Source of the DNA: Mycolicibacterium porcinum | Lineage (GTDB): Bacteria > Actinomycetota > Actinomycetes > Mycobacteriales > Mycobacteriaceae | Assembly: GCA_002086835.1 (NCBI GenBank) | Contig: MVIG01000011.1 | Coordinates: forward strand, 161,935-225,934 | Reading direction: 5' to 3' | Length of the DNA: 64,000 bases | Part shown: positions 23,812 through 33,630 of the stretch, in pieces | Numbering within the stretch: the first letter of the stretch is position 1 | Layout: every line of letters starts with the position of its first letter | The notes under the pieces: generated by a model | What the model saw: only the letters and a program-made list of their open reading frames with translations | The model's database searches: none | Told to the model about the DNA's origin: nothing | Translations under genes and position numbers: made by a program

Positions 23812-25161
23812 TTACAACACCGTGCCCGGCAGGACAAGGGCTCCGACCAGCAGAACCGGGCCGATCGCCACCATCGACAGACCCCAGCGCATCAGCAGCC
23901 TGGTCATGCGAGGCCGTTGTGCTTCGTCGACGGTGGTCGCCACGAGCGTCGCGCCCACGGTCGAGAACGGCGATACGTCAACGATGGACGCGCATACGCC
24001 GAGCGCACACATCAGTGCCCAGCCAGGGATGCCGCCCGCGGCGACCAGCGGCAGAGCGAGCGGAACCAGCGCCGCCAGCATGCCGGTGGTCGAGGCGAAC
24101 GCCGAAACAAGGCCTGCTACCAGGCAGATGAACAGCGCAGAGAGGAGCGGCACGCCGATGTGGCCGGCGAATTCACCGAGCAGATCAACCGAACCCAGTT
24201 TGTCGAGCACTCCGACGAAGGTGATGATGCCGCCCACCAGCAGAACTGTCGACCAGTCGATCCGGGGAATCGCCTTGTTGCCCGACTGCGGATCCACGAG
24301 GGTGAGCACCGCACCCAGGGCGAACGCCAACACGCCGATGTCGGGATCCATGCCCGCCAGCGACATTCCGATGACCGCACCGATCAGCCCGACCATCGCC
24401 ATCACGGTGACGATCTGATTGGGCGTGAAGGGGTTTCGTTCCGTCTCGGATGGCAGCTCCGGACTCGTCCCGCCGCCGCGAGGGACATTTCGCCCTCCCC
24501 CGACGGTAATCAGCCGATCCTCGGCGGACAGCGCCACCGCCCGTTCGGCGACCGCGTTGCGGTGCACCAGCTTCAGCCCTCCGAACAGGACGTATGCCGC
24601 CACCAGCAACACCAGGTTGACGACAAGGGCCACGACGAACAGCACGAACGGATTGAGCTCGATCCCGGCCTGGTGTGCAGTGCCGTACGTGACGATGCCG
24701 AACAGACTGGTCGGCGCGAACGCCCCGGCACTCAGGCCGGTGCCGATCGACAGTGCCATCAGCATCGGATCGATCGCGCGCCTGTCCGCGACCATCATGC
24801 CGATCGGCGCCATCACCAACCCGCCCAGCGGAGAGCCCATCGCCGAGATGACCGCGGTCAGCAGGAAGAAAACCAGCGGCAGCAGCACCGTCCGGTGCCC
24901 CACCTTGGCGAGAGTGACCTCGATGATCCGGTCGATGGTGCCGTTGGCATGGGCGATCCCGAAGAAGTAGGTCACCCCGACCAGCAGCACGAGGATGTCG
25001 ATCGGGAAGCCGTCGATGATGTCGTCGATCGGCATACCCGCCAGCCCGAGGCCCACCCCGCTCGCCGCGGCGAACATCAACACGCCGAGGTGAGCGTTAC
25101 GCCACGCCGAAACCGCGAAGACGCCGACAAAGATCGCCAGCGCCAGCAGCTGAATCGTCAT
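23812..25161 (-). CDS. matC: Dicarboxylate (malonate) carrier, MatC-like
   Basis: A 449-residue transporter with about 11-12 membrane segments. The N-terminal segment through GFPIDILVLLVGVTYFFGIAHANGTID is the MatC-specific signature recalled from the rhizobial malonate carrier. It belongs to the ion-transporter/DASS-like superfamily, and a charged cytoplasmic loop (about residues 205-245) separates the two halves. ATG 25161 has AAAGG upstream. It is the first gene of a two-gene operon with the malonyl-CoA-synthetase-like gene, divergent from an IclR regulator. Confidence 0.85.
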   Translation of the reverse strand: MTIQLLALAIFVGVFAVSAWRNAHLGVLMFAAASGVGLGLAGMPIDDIIDGFPIDILVLLVGVTYFFGIAHANGTIDRIIEVTLAKVGHRTVLLPLVFFLLTAVISAMGSPLGGLVMAPIGMMVADRRAIDPMLMALSIGTGLSAGAFAPTSLFGIVTYGTAHQAGIELNPFVLFVVALVVNLVLLVAAYVLFGGLKLVHRNAVAERAVALSAEDRLITVGGGRNVPRGGGTSPELPSETERNPFTPNQIVTVMAMVGLIGAVIGMSLAGMDPDIGVLAFALGAVLTLVDPQSGNKAIPRIDWSTVLLVGGIITFVGVLDKLGSVDLLGEFAGHIGVPLLSALFICLVAGLVSAFASTTGMLAALVPLALPLVAAGGIPGWALMCALGVCASIVDVSPFSTVGATLVATTVDEAQRPRMTRLLMRWGLSMVAIGPVLLVGALVLPGTVL

Positions 25162-25202
25162 TCCATCGCCTTTCGAAACATTGGACCCGCTTCCCAACTG
25201 GT

Positions 25203-25221
25203 CCACCGTGTGGCACAGTGG
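25203..25221. promoter_or_regulatory. Candidate IclR operator between matC and the IclR gene
   Basis: CCACCGTG-TGG-CACAGTGG is a palindrome with 7 of 8 arm bases matching. It lies 42 bases before the matC start and about 80 before the iclR-type gene, where a regulator of both divergent genes would bind. Inferred from position and symmetry only. Confidence 0.5.
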
Positions 25222-25300
25222 TCTACTGTATGAACCGGTGCCGGGGTAAGCTAGCTCACATCCGCGGCGCGGGTCAATGTGAGTCACCCAGGAGGGGCGC

Positions 25301-26041
25301 GTGTCGACGAACAGCGTGGTGTCCGCGTTTCAGGTGTTGGAGACAGTCGCGAGGCTGCAACCGGTGGGGCTGTCCGAGCTCACGCGCGCAGTCGGGCTAC
25401 CCAAGAGCACGGTTCAGCGGTGTTTGCTCACGCTGCACGAGATCGGCTGGCTGCGACCGACCTCCGCGCAGCCGACCCGATGGAACCTGACATACCGTGC
25501 GTTTTCCGTCGGCAGTCGGGCCGGCGATCATCAGCTGATGCGTGAGACCGCGCTTCCCTTCCTCAACGAACTGCAACTCGACACCACCGAGACCATCCAT
25601 CTCGCCGCACCCGACGGACCGGAGCTGGTACTCATCGAACGCCTGGACACCCCGCATCCCCTGCGGGCCTTCATGCCATTGGGATCACGAATTCCGTTGC
25701 ACGCCTCAGCAACCGGAATCGCCTTCCTCGCAGCAAGCACCGACGACTATGTTGCGCAGTATCTTTCACAACACCTCGCTCCGCAGACCGAACACACGAT
25801 CACCGATCCGGACCGACTGCGCGAGACCATCGCGTTGGTGCGGACCCGTGGGTACTCGGTGAACGAGCAAGGCCTGAATGCCGGCATCACGGCACTGGGC
25901 GCCAGTATCGTCAACGCACAACGTGAACCGATCGGATCGGTCTCGATATCGGGACCGAGTAGCAGGATCACGGCCGACAAGTTCGCCAGGTTCGGATGCG
26001 CAGTCCGCGAGACCGCGCAGCGAATCTCCGCGGCATTGTGA
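25301..26041 (+). CDS. IclR-family transcriptional regulator
   Basis: A 246-residue regulator. The N-terminal winged helix includes FQVLETVARLQPVGLSELTRAVGLPKSTVQRCL (read in order, about residues 9-42), and the C-terminal GAF-like effector domain has the HASATGIAFLAAS and RTRGYSVNEQGLNAGITALGA regions of the family. GTG 25301 has AGGAGG 7 bases upstream. It is divergent from the MatC/MatB-like operon and most likely responds to malonate or its CoA ester. Confidence 0.9.
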   Translation: MSTNSVVSAFQVLETVARLQPVGLSELTRAVGLPKSTVQRCLLTLHEIGWLRPTSAQPTRWNLTYRAFSVGSRAGDHQLMRETALPFLNELQLDTTETIHLAAPDGPELVLIERLDTPHPLRAFMPLGSRIPLHASATGIAFLAASTDDYVAQYLSQHLAPQTEHTITDPDRLRETIALVRTRGYSVNEQGLNAGITALGASIVNAQREPIGSVSISGPSSRITADKFARFGCAVRETAQRISAAL

Positions 26042-26069
26042 ACTCGCGCAGGACTCAGGAGATACCGAG

Positions 26070-26456
26070 ATGGCTGATCGCAACGTGTTGGGTGGCCCGC
26101 TGGAGGAATGCGGCACCGACCCGCTCACCGGCTTCTACCGCGACGGGTGCTGCTCGACCGGCGACGCCGACGCGGGCCGGCACACCATCTGCGCGGTGGT
26201 GACCTCCGAGTTCCTCGAGCATCAGCGATCGATCGGCAACGACCTGTCGACACCGGCACCGCAGTACCGGTTCCCCGGCCTGACACCCGGAGACCGCTGG
26301 TGCGTCACCGCGGTCAACTGGCTGCGTGCGCACCATGACGGCAAGGCTGCCCCGGTGGTGCTGGCCGCCACCCATGAACGCACCCTGGACCTGGTGCCCC
26401 TCGACGTTCTCCAGCAGTACGCCGTCGATGTGCCGGACGACCTGGGCAGCCTCTGA
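26070..26456 (+). CDS. DUF2237 family protein
   Basis: A 128-residue protein of unknown function. Features of the family are NVLGGPLEECGTDPLTGFYRDG at the start, CCSTGDADAGRHTICAVVT, and GDRWCVTAVNWLRAH; four conserved cysteines (about residues 14, 27, 28 and 41) could bind metal or form disulfides. ATG 26070 has AGGAGA just upstream. It sits between the IclR gene and selO on the same strand and may be co-transcribed with selO, which starts 19 bases after its stop. Confidence 0.85.
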   Translation: MADRNVLGGPLEECGTDPLTGFYRDGCCSTGDADAGRHTICAVVTSEFLEHQRSIGNDLSTPAPQYRFPGLTPGDRWCVTAVNWLRAHHDGKAAPVVLAATHERTLDLVPLDVLQQYAVDVPDDLGSL

Positions 26457-26475
26457 GGCTCCGTAGGCTCCAGGC

Positions 26476-27930
26476 GTGACCGTCACCTCCGATCCGGGCG
26501 TTGCCCTGGACAACCGCTTCGCCCGCGCACTGCCCGAGATGGCGGTCGCGTGGCGGGCCGAGGCGACTCCGACGCCCCGGTTGCTCGTGCTCAACGAGCC
26601 ACTGGCGGCCGAGCTCGGCCTCGACGCCTCCTGGCTGCGCACCCCCGATGGGCTGGGCCTGCTGTCGGGCACCACCGTCCCCGACGGCGCCACCCCGGTC
26701 GCGCAGGCCTATGCCGGGCACCAGTTCGGCGGGTACGTCCCCCGCCTGGGCGACGGCCGCGCCCTGCTCCTCGGCGAGTTCGTCGACGCCGACGACCGTC
26801 CGCGCGACCTGCACCTCAAGGGATCGGGACGCACCCCGTTCGCCCGTGGCGGCGACGGCCTGGCCGTCGTCGGCCCCATGCTGCGTGAGTACATCGTGAG
26901 CGAGGCCATGCACGCCATGGGCATTCCCACCACCCGGGCACTGGCCGTCGTCGCCACCGGACGGGACGTCCGCCGCGAAACCATGCAACCGGGCGCGGTG
27001 CTGGCCAGGATCGCCAGCAGTCATCTCCGGGTCGGCAGCTTCCAGTACGCCTCGGCCCAGGCCCAGGCCTCCGGAGACCTCGGGTTGCTACGCCGGCTCG
27101 CCGACCACGCCATCGCCCGTCACCATCCCGGCGCGGCCCATACCGCCAATCCGTACCTGGCGCTGTACGAGGCGGTCATCTCGGCACAGGCCGCGCTGCT
27201 GGCGCAGTGGATGCTGATCGGATTCGTGCACGGCGTGATGAACACCGACAACATGACCATCTCCGGCGAGACCATCGACTACGGGCCGTGCGCGTTCATG
27301 GAGAGTTTCGATCCCGCCACGGTGTTCAGCTCGATCGACCATGGCGGCCGCTACGCCTACGGCAACCAGCCCACCGTGGCCGCCTGGAACCTGGCCCGCT
27401 TCGCCGAATCCCTGCTCCCCCTGCTCGCCGACGAGGGTGAGCACGCCGTCGAATTGGCCACCCAGGCTCTGCACGGCTTCGGACCGCAGTTCGACGCGGC
27501 ATGGTCGGCCGGCATGCGCGCCAAGCTCGGATTGCCCGCCGATACCGACGACGAAATGGCGCGCGCTCTGGTCAACGACCTGCTTGCGCCGTTGCAGCAG
27601 AACCGAACTGACTACACCTCGTTCTTTCGCGATCTCAGCCGTACCGCGCGCGGAGAAGGCAACCTTCCCGCCGGATTCGACGAGTGGCTGGCACGATGGC
27701 ATGCCCTCGGCCCCGACGCGGTGGCGATGGACCGGATGAATCCCCTGTACATCCCCCGCAATCATCTGGTCGAAGAGGCGCTGGACGCGGCGATGAACGA
27801 CGACCTGGAACCCGTGCGGCGCCTCATGCACGCGGTCGCCGCACCGTACGACGAGCGGCCCGGCCTCGAACGATATGCCGCGCCCGCGCCCCCGGACTTC
27901 GGCGCCTATCGCACGTTCTGCGGAACCTGA
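26476..27930 (+). CDS. selO: Protein adenylyltransferase SelO (YdiU family)
   Basis: A 484-residue pseudokinase-fold enzyme that transfers AMP to Ser, Thr or Tyr of target proteins. Family blocks are [18 protein letters not shown] (about 76-93), [17 protein letters not shown] (about 114-130) and [20 protein letters not shown] (about 252-272) with the catalytic metal-binding residues. The C-terminus ends in FCGT; the cysteine is in the place of the redox-active C-terminal selenocysteine or cysteine of the family. GTG start. Involved in redox-stress responses in characterised members. Confidence 0.92.
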   Translation: MTVTSDPGVALDNRFARALPEMAVAWRAEATPTPRLLVLNEPLAAELGLDASWLRTPDGLGLLSGTTVPDGATPVAQAYAGHQFGGYVPRLGDGRALLLGEFVDADDRPRDLHLKGSGRTPFARGGDGLAVVGPMLREYIVSEAMHAMGIPTTRALAVVATGRDVRRETMQPGAVLARIASSHLRVGSFQYASAQAQASGDLGLLRRLADHAIARHHPGAAHTANPYLALYEAVISAQAALLAQWMLIGFVHGVMNTDNMTISGETIDYGPCAFMESFDPATVFSSIDHGGRYAYGNQPTVAAWNLARFAESLLPLLADEGEHAVELATQALHGFGPQFDAAWSAGMRAKLGLPADTDDEMARALVNDLLAPLQQNRTDYTSFFRDLSRTARGEGNLPAGFDEWLARWHALGPDAVAMDRMNPLYIPRNHLVEEALDAAMNDDLEPVRRLMHAVAAPYDERPGLERYAAPAPPDFGAYRTFCGT

Positions 27931-27954
27931 CGTTCCCCCGCTACCCTCGGTGAG

Positions 27955-28659
27955 GTGACGACGATCACCGTGGACACCCCGGCCGGCTCGATCGACGCGC
28001 TACTCAGCCTCCCCAGTGGGGCAGGACCGTGGCCCGGCGTCGTGATCATCCACGACGCCATCGGCTACGGCCCGGACAACGAGGCGATCTCGGAACGCGT
28101 CGCCGCTGCCGGCTATCTCGCACTCACGCCGAATCTGTACGCCCGCGGCGGCCGCGCCCGGTGCATCACCCGGGTGATGCGCGAACTGCTGACCCAGCGC
28201 GGCCGGGCACTCGACGACATTCTGGCTGCCCGCGATCACCTGCTCGCCCATCCGCAGTGCACCGGGGCGGTCGGCATCGCCGGGTTCTGTATGGGCGGGC
28301 AATTCGCTCTCGTCTTGGGCCCCAAAGGGTTTGGCGCATCAGCCCCGTTCTACGGCACTCCGCTGCCCCGGCGGCTCGACCAGACACTGGACGCCTCGTG
28401 CCCGGTGGTGGCCAGCTTCGGCCGCCGCGACCCGATGGGCATCGGTGCGGGCGATCGCCTGCAGCGCATCGTCGACGACAAGAACATCCCGGCCGACATC
28501 AAGGTCTACCCGGACGCCGGGCACAGCTTCGCCAATCAGCTTCCCGGGCAATCATTTCTGCGCATCACCGGGTTCGGCTACAACGAGGCCGCAACCGCCG
28601 ATGCCTGGTCGCGGGTGTTCGCCTTCTTCGACCGGCACCTGGCCGCTAAAGCCAGCTGA
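27955..28659 (+). CDS. Dienelactone hydrolase family protein
   Basis: A 234-residue alpha/beta hydrolase. The nucleophile is the cysteine in GFCMGGQFAL (about residue 108), the acid is in FGRRDPMG and the histidine in DAGHSF, the Cys-Asp-His triad of dienelactone hydrolases. WPGVVIIHDAIGYGPDN forms the family's oxyanion region. The natural substrate is unknown; most such proteins outside aromatic operons have undefined roles. Starts with GTG 24 bases after selO. Its last 14 bases overlap the end of the convergent M20 gene. Confidence 0.88.
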   Translation: MTTITVDTPAGSIDALLSLPSGAGPWPGVVIIHDAIGYGPDNEAISERVAAAGYLALTPNLYARGGRARCITRVMRELLTQRGRALDDILAARDHLLAHPQCTGAVGIAGFCMGGQFALVLGPKGFGASAPFYGTPLPRRLDQTLDASCPVVASFGRRDPMGIGAGDRLQRIVDDKNIPADIKVYPDAGHSFANQLPGQSFLRITGFGYNEAATADAWSRVFAFFDRHLAAKAS

Positions 28660-29902
28660 GGCCGGCGACCACCAGCGCCTGGGTACCGGTGTCCAAGGTC
28701 GGCTGGATCACCGGGGCGAACCGCGGCGAGTGGTTCACCGGAATGTCAGAGCTGAGCCGGCCCGCATCGACTGCGGTCCGGTACACCTGTTCGTCGATGC
28801 CGCCGACGCCCCAGTAGGTGTAAGGCGCGCCGAGTGCGTTGGGGATGTCGCTGAAATCCTCACTCGCGGCCTGCGCACCCATGGTGGCGACCCGCGAACC
28901 GAAGAACTCGGCGAACCCCGAATGCACCCGATCCGTCACCGCGTCATCGTTGATGGTCGGCGGAAAACCGTCGTACAACTCGAACTCCGGCTCACGCGGC
29001 GAACCCGAAGCCTGACATTCCGCCACCACGACCCGACGGATCGCATCGAGCACCGCCGTCCGCACCGCACCGTCGTATGTGCGCAAATTGAGTTGGAGCA
29101 CAGCATGATCGCCGATGACGTTGCTCTTCTCACCGCTGTGAATGCTGCCGACGGTCAACACCACCGTCTCCGTCGCGGCCACCTCACGGGACACGATCAT
29201 CTGCAGCCGAATCACGATCATCGCCGCCAGCACCACCGGATCCACGGTCGCCTGCGGCATCGACCCGTGCCCGCCTCGGCCGTAGACGGTGATGCGCATG
29301 CTGTCCGCTGCGGCCAGCACCGGACCGTTGCACACCGCGACATGTCCGGCAGGCGCGGGCCCCACATGCTGAGCCAGCGCCACATCGACAGGGCCGATCA
29401 GGTCGGCCAGCCCATCGTCGACCATCGTCCTGGCGCCGTCACCGACTTCCTCGGCCGGCTGGAAGAGGGCAATCACGGTGCCCTGCCAGTGATCTGTGGC
29501 CCCGGCGAGCAAATCCGCTGCGCCCAGCAGACAGGTCACATGAACGTCATGTCCACAGGCGTGCATGACGCCCTCTTGAGAGCTCGCATACGGCAAGCCG
29601 GTCGCCTCGGTCACCGGCAGGGCGTCGATATCCGCGCGCAACAGCACCCGGGGGCCGTCGCCGTTACCCAGCACGCCGACCACGCCGGTACCACCCACAC
29701 CTTCGTGGACCGTCAGGCCGGACTCCCGCAGACGAGCGGCGATCACGCCGGCGGTACGGCGTTCCTGATGAGAGAGTTCGGGATGCTGATGCAGGTCCCG
29801 GTACAGCGGCTCCTGCCACGCCCGGACCTCGGGCAGACGTGCCAGCACGGCATCGGCGCGGCGACGAATATCGTTCTCTCGGTCACCGACAGTCGCCGTC
29901 AC
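28646..29902 (-). CDS. M20-family amidohydrolase (N-acyl amino acid hydrolase type)
   Basis: A 418-residue metallohydrolase. The zinc-site motifs are HQHPELSHQE, MHACGHDVH (about 104-112) and FQPAEEVGDGA, with a dimerisation domain around GRGGHGSMPQATVDP. It hydrolyses N-acyl or N-carbamoyl amides, such as hippurate-like or indoleacetyl-amino acids in relatives. GTG start at 29902. It stands alone between convergent and co-directional neighbours. Confidence 0.87.
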   Translation of the reverse strand: MTATVGDRENDIRRRADAVLARLPEVRAWQEPLYRDLHQHPELSHQERRTAGVIAARLRESGLTVHEGVGGTGVVGVLGNGDGPRVLLRADIDALPVTEATGLPYASSQEGVMHACGHDVHVTCLLGAADLLAGATDHWQGTVIALFQPAEEVGDGARTMVDDGLADLIGPVDVALAQHVGPAPAGHVAVCNGPVLAAADSMRITVYGRGGHGSMPQATVDPVVLAAMIVIRLQMIVSREVAATETVVLTVGSIHSGEKSNVIGDHAVLQLNLRTYDGAVRTAVLDAIRRVVVAECQASGSPREPEFELYDGFPPTINDDAVTDRVHSGFAEFFGSRVATMGAQAASEDFSDIPNALGAPYTYWGVGGIDEQVYRTAVDAGRLSSDIPVNHSPRFAPVIQPTLDTGTQALVVAGLSWL

Positions 29903-29921
29903 ATCGCCCCCTTGTCCGCGG

Positions 29922-30227
29922 CTACTCCGGCAACCGCAGTTCTGGCTTCTCGACCTCTTCGATGTTCACGTCCTTGAACGTGATGACCCGCACCTGCTTG
30001 ACGAACCGCGCCGGGCGGTACATGTCCCACACCCAGGCGTCGGCCAGCCTCAGCTCGAAGTAGACCTCGCCCTCGGAGTTGCGCGGAATCAGCTCAACGC
30101 TGTTGGCCAGGTAGAACCGACGCTCGGTCTCGACGACGTAGCTGAACTGCCCGACGATGTCCTTGTATTCGCGGTAAAGCGAGAGCTCCATCTCGGTTTC
30201 ATACTTCTCGAGATCCTCGGCGCTCAT
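29922..30227 (-). CDS. DUF2469 family protein (Rv2901c-like)
   Basis: A 101-residue acidic protein conserved across Actinobacteria next to rnhB. It begins [20 protein letters not shown], followed by [20 protein letters not shown] and [21 protein letters not shown]. No catalytic motif is visible and its function is unknown. ATG 30227 overlaps the rnhB stop as ATGA. Confidence 0.9.
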   Translation of the reverse strand: MSAEDLEKYETEMELSLYREYKDIVGQFSYVVETERRFYLANSVELIPRNSEGEVYFELRLADAWVWDMYRPARFVKQVRVITFKDVNIEEVEKPELRLPE

Positions 30228-31048
30228 CTGGTGTGCTGTCCTTCTCGTTGTGCTGGTGCCCTATCGACCATCTTTGCGTACCCCGCCTCAGCATGCCGCA
30301 TTGGTGCCATATCCCGTCGCACGTCTGTCATCTCTGCGGCCCGCCGCACATCTGCCGTCTCTGCGGCCCGCCGCACATCTGCCGTCTCTGCGGCCCGCCG
30401 CACGTTCACATACGAGTGGCGGTGCTCCGCACACGGCCCCAACTCCGCCAACGCCGCGGAATGCGCCGGCGTGCTGTACCCCTTGTGCTCAGCGAATCCG
30501 TAGCCCGGATGGTGCTGTTCCATCTCGACCATCAACCGGTCCCGGCTCACCTTGGCCAGCACGCTGGCCGCGGCGATACATGCAGCCGCGGCATCTCCCC
30601 CGATCACCGGCAGTGAAGGCACCGCCAGGCCCGGTACCCGGAAGCCGTCGGACAGTACGTACCCCGGGCGCAGGGACAATCCGGCCACCGCACGCCGCAT
30701 GCCCTCGATATTGGCCACGTGCACGCCGAGGCGGTCCACTTCGGCAGAGGGAATGAACACCACGTGGTACGCCAAGGCGTAGCGGCGGATCAGGGGAAAC
30801 AGCCGCTCGCGCTCCCTCTCACCCAGCTTCTTCGAGTCGTCCAGGGAAGCCAGGCTGTCCATCCGATTGGGGCCGAGCACACAGGCAGCCACCACCAACG
30901 GTCCCGCGCAGGCTCCGCGACCCACCTCGTCCACCCCGGCGACCGGGCCCAGGCCGTTGCGATACAACGCGGATTCCAGCGTGCGCAGGCCCGACGACCG
31001 CCGGATCACGGTCCGAGGCGGCCACGACGTCTTCACCACTGGAGGCAC
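30224..31048 (-). CDS. rnhB: Ribonuclease HII
   Basis: A 274-residue RNase HII that removes ribonucleotides from DNA and RNA of RNA:DNA hybrids. The catalytic acidic residues are in [16 protein letters not shown], the conserved DDSKKL follows, and later acidic sites are in LSDGFRVPG and [14 protein letters not shown]. The C-terminal ~55 residues are not part of the fold and contain three tandem copies of a nine-residue unit VRRAAETAD encoded by a 27-base DNA repeat. GTG 31048 has AGGAG 7 bases upstream. Confidence 0.95.
   Translation of the reverse strand: MPPVVKTSWPPRTVIRRSSGLRTLESALYRNGLGPVAGVDEVGRGACAGPLVVAACVLGPNRMDSLASLDDSKKLGERERERLFPLIRRYALAYHVVFIPSAEVDRLGVHVANIEGMRRAVAGLSLRPGYVLSDGFRVPGLAVPSLPVIGGDAAAACIAAASVLAKVSRDRLMVEMEQHHPGYGFAEHKGYSTPAHSAALAELGPCAEHRHSYVNVRRAAETADVRRAAETADVRRAAEMTDVRRDMAPMRHAEAGYAKMVDRAPAQREGQHTR
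30330..30410. repeat. 27-base tandem repeat inside the rnhB tail
   Basis: Three almost identical 27-base units start at 30330, 30357 and 30384, and a more degenerate fourth precedes them (30303-30329). The repeat is in frame and encodes [18 protein letters not shown] and VRRAAEMTD, so copy-number change would alter only tail length. Typical of a mycobacterial variable-number tandem repeat. Confidence 0.85.
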
Positions 31049-31058
31049 CAGGCAGCTC

Positions 31059-31940
31059 CTAGGAGTCGGTCTGCGGGTTCCCGCCAGTGATACCGCCCCA
31101 ACGCGACGGCGGCCAGGCGATGAACCGTGCCTTACCGATCACATTCTCCACCGGAACGGTGCCTGCCATCGGATCACCGGTACACATCACGCGTTCCCGC
31201 ACGGGGGCTTCTCCCGGCTGCGTCACCGGACTGTCACAGTGGATTCGTGAATCCGCCGAGTGAGTCCGGTTGTCCCCCATCACCCACAGACGGTCGGGCG
31301 GCACGGTGACCGGTCCGAACTCAGGACCCAGACACGGATAGATACTCGGGTCGGCCATCATGGTCGCCGGATCCAGGTACGGCTCGTTCAGCTTCTTGCC
31401 GTCGACCGTCAGACCGGTGTCGGCGCGGCACTGCACCGTCTGACCGCCGACCGCGATCACCCGCTTCACCAGGTCGTTCTCGTCCGGAGGTACAAATCCC
31501 ACGAAGGAAAGCGCGTTCTGCACCCAGCGAATGGCGGTGTTGTCCGAGCGGATCGACTTGTAGCCGATGTTCCACGACGGCGGTCCCTTGAAGACCACCA
31601 CGTCGCCGGGCTCGGGCTTCGAGAACCGGTAGGTGACCTTGTCGACCATGATGCGGTCACCCACGCAGCCGGCACAGCCGTGCAGCGTGGGCTCCATCGA
31701 TTCCGAAGGAATCAGATACGGCCGGGCGATGAACGTCAGCGTCACGTAGTACAGCACCAGCGCGATAGCCGCCAGAATGGCGAATTCCCGGGCCGTCGAG
31801 TGCTTGCGCTTCGGTGACTCATCCGGCTTTTCACCGCCGGCGGATTCCGACGAGGGTGAAGGTGAAGCGGAATCTGAGTCCGGGTCGGCGTCGAGGTCGC
31901 CCTCCGAGCGCGCGTCGGCAGAGTCGGTGGGTCCGGTCAC
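31059..31940 (-). CDS. lepB: Signal peptidase I
   Basis: A 293-residue membrane-bound serine peptidase that removes Sec/Tat signal peptides. An acidic, serine-rich N-terminal tail of about 45 residues precedes one membrane helix ([20 protein letters not shown]); the catalytic serine is in [11 protein letters not shown] and the catalytic lysine in [12 protein letters not shown], with the box [11 protein letters not shown]. No ATG exists; GTG 31940 gives the same length as the tuberculosis protein (294 aa). GTG 31946 and 31949 are alternatives. It lies between rplS and rnhB, as in other mycobacteria. Confidence 0.92.
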   Translation of the reverse strand: MTGPTDSADARSEGDLDADPDSDSASPSPSSESAGGEKPDESPKRKHSTAREFAILAAIALVLYYVTLTFIARPYLIPSESMEPTLHGCAGCVGDRIMVDKVTYRFSKPEPGDVVVFKGPPSWNIGYKSIRSDNTAIRWVQNALSFVGFVPPDENDLVKRVIAVGGQTVQCRADTGLTVDGKKLNEPYLDPATMMADPSIYPCLGPEFGPVTVPPDRLWVMGDNRTHSADSRIHCDSPVTQPGEAPVRERVMCTGDPMAGTVPVENVIGKARFIAWPPSRWGGITGGNPQTDS

Positions 31941-32007
31941 AGGCACCACAGTAGCGAGCGTCGTGACCGGTCCCGCGACGAGAGCTTCGTCAGGCGGAGC
32001 AGCGCGC

Positions 32008-32349
32008 TCAGCGCTTTTCCTTGATCTTCGCCTTCTTGCCACGCAGTTCGCGCAGGTAGTAGAGCTTGGCGCGACGCACGTCACCGCGGGTCACGACATC
32101 GATGTGATCGATGTTGGGCGAATGCACCGGGAAGGTTCGCTCGACGCCGACGCCGTAGCTCTCCTTGCGCACGGTGAAGGTCTCGCGGATGCCGCCGCCG
32201 GAACGGCGGATGACGACACCCTTGAAGACCTGGATGCGCTCCTTCGAGCCCTCGATCACCTTCACATGCACGTTGACGGTGTCGCCGGGGCTGAAGGTCG
32301 GGATGTCGTCGCGCAGCGACGCCTGATCGACGAAGTCCAGCGTGTTCAT
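32008..32349 (-). CDS. rplS: 50S ribosomal protein L19
   Basis: A 113-residue L19 at the interface of the ribosomal subunits. Family features are [37 protein letters not shown] and [23 protein letters not shown] 32349 has GGAAG upstream. A promoter motif shared with the rpsP operon lies about 140 bases upstream, giving a long untranslated leader. Confidence 0.97.
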   Translation of the reverse strand: MNTLDFVDQASLRDDIPTFSPGDTVNVHVKVIEGSKERIQVFKGVVIRRSGGGIRETFTVRKESYGVGVERTFPVHSPNIDHIDVVTRGDVRRAKLYYLRELRGKKAKIKEKR

Positions 32350-32487
32350 CGGTGACACTTCCTTGTTGTTCGCTGCTCCGGGCAGGCGCGCAAAGATCGC
32401 GCAGCCGAAGCTATTTTCGGGTGTATCGGGTTGCATCTCGCAGCGGAACGCGGACAAGCCGGGCCCAGCCCTGCGCAGACAACTGCT

Positions 32488-32500
32488 CAATTGTGCCAGA
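32488..32500 (-). promoter_or_regulatory. Probable rplS promoter (-10 region)
   Basis: The minus strand reads TCTGGCACAATTG, identical over 13 bases to the element before rpsP at 35715-35727. Both are followed by a TGTCTGC element within about 10 bases. CACAAT with the upstream TGG resembles a -10. This is the main feature of the 324-base gap 32350-32673, which otherwise holds the rplS leader and the lppW ribosome-binding site. Confidence 0.55.
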
Positions 32501-32673
32501 TGGGTCCCCATACCGTGAAATCCGGCGAGTTTCGGCGCACATCCGCACCGGCTCCTGCAGCATACTTCGAGCACGGCTGAGCACGCGTGGCACAAGGCGA
32601 ACAGCTAGGCTTCACCCACCGATGTGCCGGTCCTGCAGCGCGCGTCGGTTTTGTTGACGGTTCAAGGAGGACC

Positions 32674-33630
32674 ATGCGACGGCGGCCGTCGAAGCTGATG
32701 ATCGCGAACGCGGCCGGCATGACGGCAGTGGTCGCGATGGCCACCGTGACAGTCGGCTGCGAAGCGCGGGTTTACGGGACCACGCCGCCTCCCCGCGGCG
32801 TGCCGCAGCTGACCGTCGTCGCCCCTCAGGGCAGCATGGCTCCGCTGCCGGAGGCGCCGCCCGGCGAGCCCGCCGCCGCCTTCATGGGGCTCGGAGACCG
32901 CGCGCAACAGGCCACGGAGGACGCCGCCGATGCCGGCGCGGAGATCTCGCTGCTGGTCCTCGACCGCAACTCCGGCCAGCTGGTGTCCAACGGAAACGGG
33001 GCGCCCATCGCCATCGCGTCGGTGGTCAAGCTGTTCATCGCCGATGATCTGCTGCTGCAGGAAGCCAAGCGCCAAACGGTGCTCAGTGCCGAGGACCGCG
33101 AGAACCTCGACGTGATGCTGCGGTCCTCCGACGACAGCGCGGCCGAGGTGTTCTGGAACCGCAGTGGCGGCAGCGCGATCGTCAACCGGGTGGCTGCCCG
33201 CTACGGCCTGGCCTCGACCCGGCCGCCGAGCGACGGGCGGTGGTGGAACACCATCAGCACCGCGGCCGATCTCGTGCGCTACTACGACATGTTGATGAAC
33301 GGCAGCGGCGGCCTTCCCGCCGAACAGGCCAACGTCATCCTGTCCAACCTGGCTCAATCCACCCCCGACGCCATCGACGGCACACAACCGGACGGCGTCT
33401 ACCCCCAGCGTTTCGGCATTCCCGACGGCCTCTACGCCGAGCCGGTCGCGGTCAAGCAGGGTTGGATGTGCTGTATCGGTTCGGATTGGATGCACCTGTC
33501 GACCGGAGTCGTCGGTGCCGACCGCCGTTTCATCATGGTGATCAGCTCGCTGCAGCCCACCAACGCCGCCACCGCTCGCGACACCATCACCGACGCCGTG
33601 AAGACGATATTCCCCGGCGGCCGGATCTAG
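32674..33630 (+). CDS. lppW: LppW-like lipoprotein with beta-lactamase fold
   Basis: A 318-residue exported lipoprotein. The signal peptide ends in VTVGC, with Cys29 as the lipid site. A serine-hydrolase active site is visible: ASVVKLF gives the SxxK motif and [12 protein letters not shown] resembles an SDN-type loop, so the fold is that of class A beta-lactamases or penicillin-interacting enzymes. Located between rplS and trmD, the position of lppW in M. tuberculosis. ATG 32674 has AAGGAGG upstream. Enzymatic activity not shown. Its stop shares the CTAG at 33627-33630 with the convergent trmD stop. Confidence 0.88.
   Translation: MRRRPSKLMIANAAGMTAVVAMATVTVGCEARVYGTTPPPRGVPQLTVVAPQGSMAPLPEAPPGEPAAAFMGLGDRAQQATEDAADAGAEISLLVLDRNSGQLVSNGNGAPIAIASVVKLFIADDLLLQEAKRQTVLSAEDRENLDVMLRSSDDSAAEVFWNRSGGSAIVNRVAARYGLASTRPPSDGRWWNTISTAADLVRYYDMLMNGSGGLPAEQANVILSNLAQSTPDAIDGTQPDGVYPQRFGIPDGLYAEPVAVKQGWMCCIGSDWMHLSTGVVGADRRFIMVISSLQPTNAATARDTITDAVKTIFPGGRI

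Noticed and set aside
23227-25233. A 668-codon plus-strand frame opposite the malonate genes
   Set aside because: Very rich in Arg, His, Gln and Asp, no hydrophobic core, and antisense to matC and the synthetase gene.
30303-30410. CRISPR array
   Set aside because: The 27-base units are contiguous with no spacers and are in frame within rnhB.
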